A stretch of DNA of 64,000 nt, from positions 61,074,453-61,138,452 of the forward strand of contig CM049311.1 in assembly GCA_026874595.1 (NCBI GenBank). Reading direction: 5' to 3'. Shown here one piece after another: positions 63,043 to 64,000 of the stretch (position 1 is the stretch's first letter; every line of letters begins with the position of its first letter). The stretch is from Sipunculus nudus. Lineage: Eukaryota; Annelida; Sipuncula; Golfingiida; Sipunculidae. The position numbers and the translations under genes were made by a program. Below the pieces are notes generated by a model. The model was not told the origin of the DNA and ran no database searches. It saw only the letters and a program-made list of their open reading frames with translations.

Positions 63043-63410
63043 TGAGTGATTAAGATGAGTACATACACTGCAGGGATGGAGTTTGGCTTGTAGAGTTGAG
63101 CTGGTGTTTGGCTGAATAATTAGGATGAACTCAACATGAGTACATACCCTGCAGGGGTGGAGTTTGGCTTGGACAGTTGAGCTGAGTAATTAGGATGAAC
63201 TCAACATCAACTCACACTCCAGTGGACTTGAGCTGGTGTTTGGGTGAATAATTAGGATGAACTCAACATGAGTACATACCCTGCAGGGGTGGAGTTTGGC
63301 TTGGACAGTTGAGCTGAGTAATTAGGATGAACTCAACATCAACTCACACTCCAGTGGTGCCTGCACTGTGGGGTTGGTTTTCCAGCTGAGTAATTAAGAT
63401 GGGCTCAAGC
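63043..63410 (+). repeat. Tandem repeat, 132-base unit, upstream of hAT frame
   Basis: Two nearly identical 132-base units begin at 63,098 and 63,230, each with 'ctgagtaattaggatgaact' variants and a 'gcaggggtggagtttggctt' block; shorter diverged pieces flank them at 63,043 and 63,362. The blocks themselves contain internal half-repeats (taattaggatgaactcaaca appears twice per unit). hAT elements commonly carry subterminal repeats bound by the BED finger, so this may be such a region, which is inference. Confidence 0.75.
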
Positions 63411-63587
63411 TGAGTTCATTTTGAGTAACTGCTCACTAATGAGTAGATTACTTAGTTACTGGTCTAGAGAAGGGCTGATATAACCTGACCATATAAAACA
63501 TTGACATAACTGATCTGCCTCAGTCTGGATGAGTGAGATAAAGTGTCAGTGTCACTGTTCTCAGTTTGTCAGTTTGATGATTTTATA

Positions 63588-64000
63588 ATGTACAAGGGTG
63601 GCAGGAATAGGAAGCCAGTATGGGCTCACTACACAGATGTCCAGACAGATGGAAAAATGATGGTTGAATGCAACTACTGCAAAAGTAAACAGCTGCCTAA
63701 AGCATGCAGAATGGAGAATCACTATAAGAAGTGTACCAGCAAGCCAAGTGTTACAGCACCTGTGGGAAATAAGCGCCCACTGATTTCCGAAGATGTCTGC
63801 GAACAACCACCTGCCAAGAAGATATCACAAGGCGGCCTTGATGCTCATGTGTTGCGCACATCAGAGAGTTCAAAGAACAAGATTGACCAGAACCTAGCCA
63901 GATTTTTCTTTGCCTGTAATGTTCCCTTCTCAGTTGTGGAACATCCATCCTTCCTGGCATTGTTAGAGACTCTACGACCAGGGTATGCACCGCCAACCAG
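63588..64000 (+). CDS. hAT-type transposase with N-terminal BED zinc finger, 5' part (runs off window)
   Basis: From the ATG at 63,588 the frame is open for 137 codons to the window edge. Residues 12-49 form a BED-type finger: Trp12, His14/Tyr15, Cys28-x2-Cys31, then His45-x3-Cys49, the usual DNA-binding finger of hAT transposases and of ZBED proteins derived from them. After a Lys/Pro-rich linker, SKNKIDQNLARFFFACNVPF and SVVEHPSFLALLETLRPGY match the start of the hAT core region (DUF659-like: 'ia.ff...ipf.vve.p.F..ll..l.P.Y'). It would act in the nucleus on element ends. The catalytic residues lie outside the window, so I cannot tell whether it is intact. Tandem repeats just upstream may be subterminal sequence of the same element. 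Confidence 0.85.
   Translation, partial: MYKGGRNRKPVWAHYTDVQTDGKMMVECNYCKSKQLPKACRMENHYKKCTSKPSVTAPVGNKRPLISEDVCEQPPAKKISQGGLDAHVLRTSESSKNKIDQNLARFFFACNVPFSVVEHPSFLALLETLRPGYAPPT

Noticed and set aside
1-64000. tRNA, rRNA, snRNA genes
   Set aside because: I looked for tRNA B-box (GGTTCRANNCC) and obvious rRNA-like blocks and found no convincing match; a covariance-model scan would be needed to exclude them.

Overview
The window is AT-rich animal nuclear DNA: small exons with GT-AG splice sites, long introns, and dense interspersed repeats. The repeats carry ACGG-type microsatellites and a 3' hairpin, which recalls the 'pearl'/Helentron-associated (HINE) elements described from bivalve molluscs. 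A bivalve or other lophotrochozoan is my best guess; this rests on repeat style and is not proven.

One host gene can be built with confidence. It lies on the minus strand. Fourteen exons join in frame from 59,280 down to about 29,345, giving at least 871 codons. The visible order is a Q/V/T-rich acidic N-terminal part (58,701-59,280); three AT-hooks of the KRxRGRP type, on exons 57,382-57,555, 56,459-56,653 and 55,981-56,099, with a 57-base basic micro-exon between the first two; linker exons at 51,025-51,262, 45,542-45,715 and 43,925-44,041; and then a block of eight C2H2 fingers plus one C2HC finger over exons 43,169-43,344, 34,391-34,519, 33,651-33,817, 32,786-32,905, 30,370-30,526 and 29,359-29,569. 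All junction phases agree, and finger spacing is kept across the spliced fingers. The product should be a nuclear DNA-binding regulator. The start codon exon is not found and probably lies beyond the right edge. The true 3' end is unresolved: either a stop at 29,345, or a splice to distant exons such as 5,020-5,150.

The introns are filled with mobile elements. At least six repeat families (near 12 kb, 26.6-28.1 kb, 30.6-32.4 kb, 36.8-41.0 kb, 44.1-47.3 kb, 47.3-51.0 kb, 51.7 kb, 53-55.8 kb and 59.3-60.5 kb) share a plan: a 5' arm that matches the stem of a 3' terminal hairpin, internal (often tandem) units, and usually an (ACGG)n tract near the 3' end. Five of them also carry the 12-base palindrome GGTGGCGCCACC, with 13 exact copies in the window. 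The largest has units of exactly 337 bases and sits inside an older TA-flanked TIR transposon (36,328-41,959). A TTAA-flanked piggyBac-like MITE is at 52,731-52,996. A BED-finger hAT-type transposase reading frame enters at 63,588 on the plus strand and runs off the right end.

The left 29 kb has no exon I can support firmly. It holds microsatellites, a 45-base tandem repeat, one copy of the 12-kb/60-kb repeat family, and several CpG-containing high-complexity islands that may be regulatory or hold unrecognised exons.
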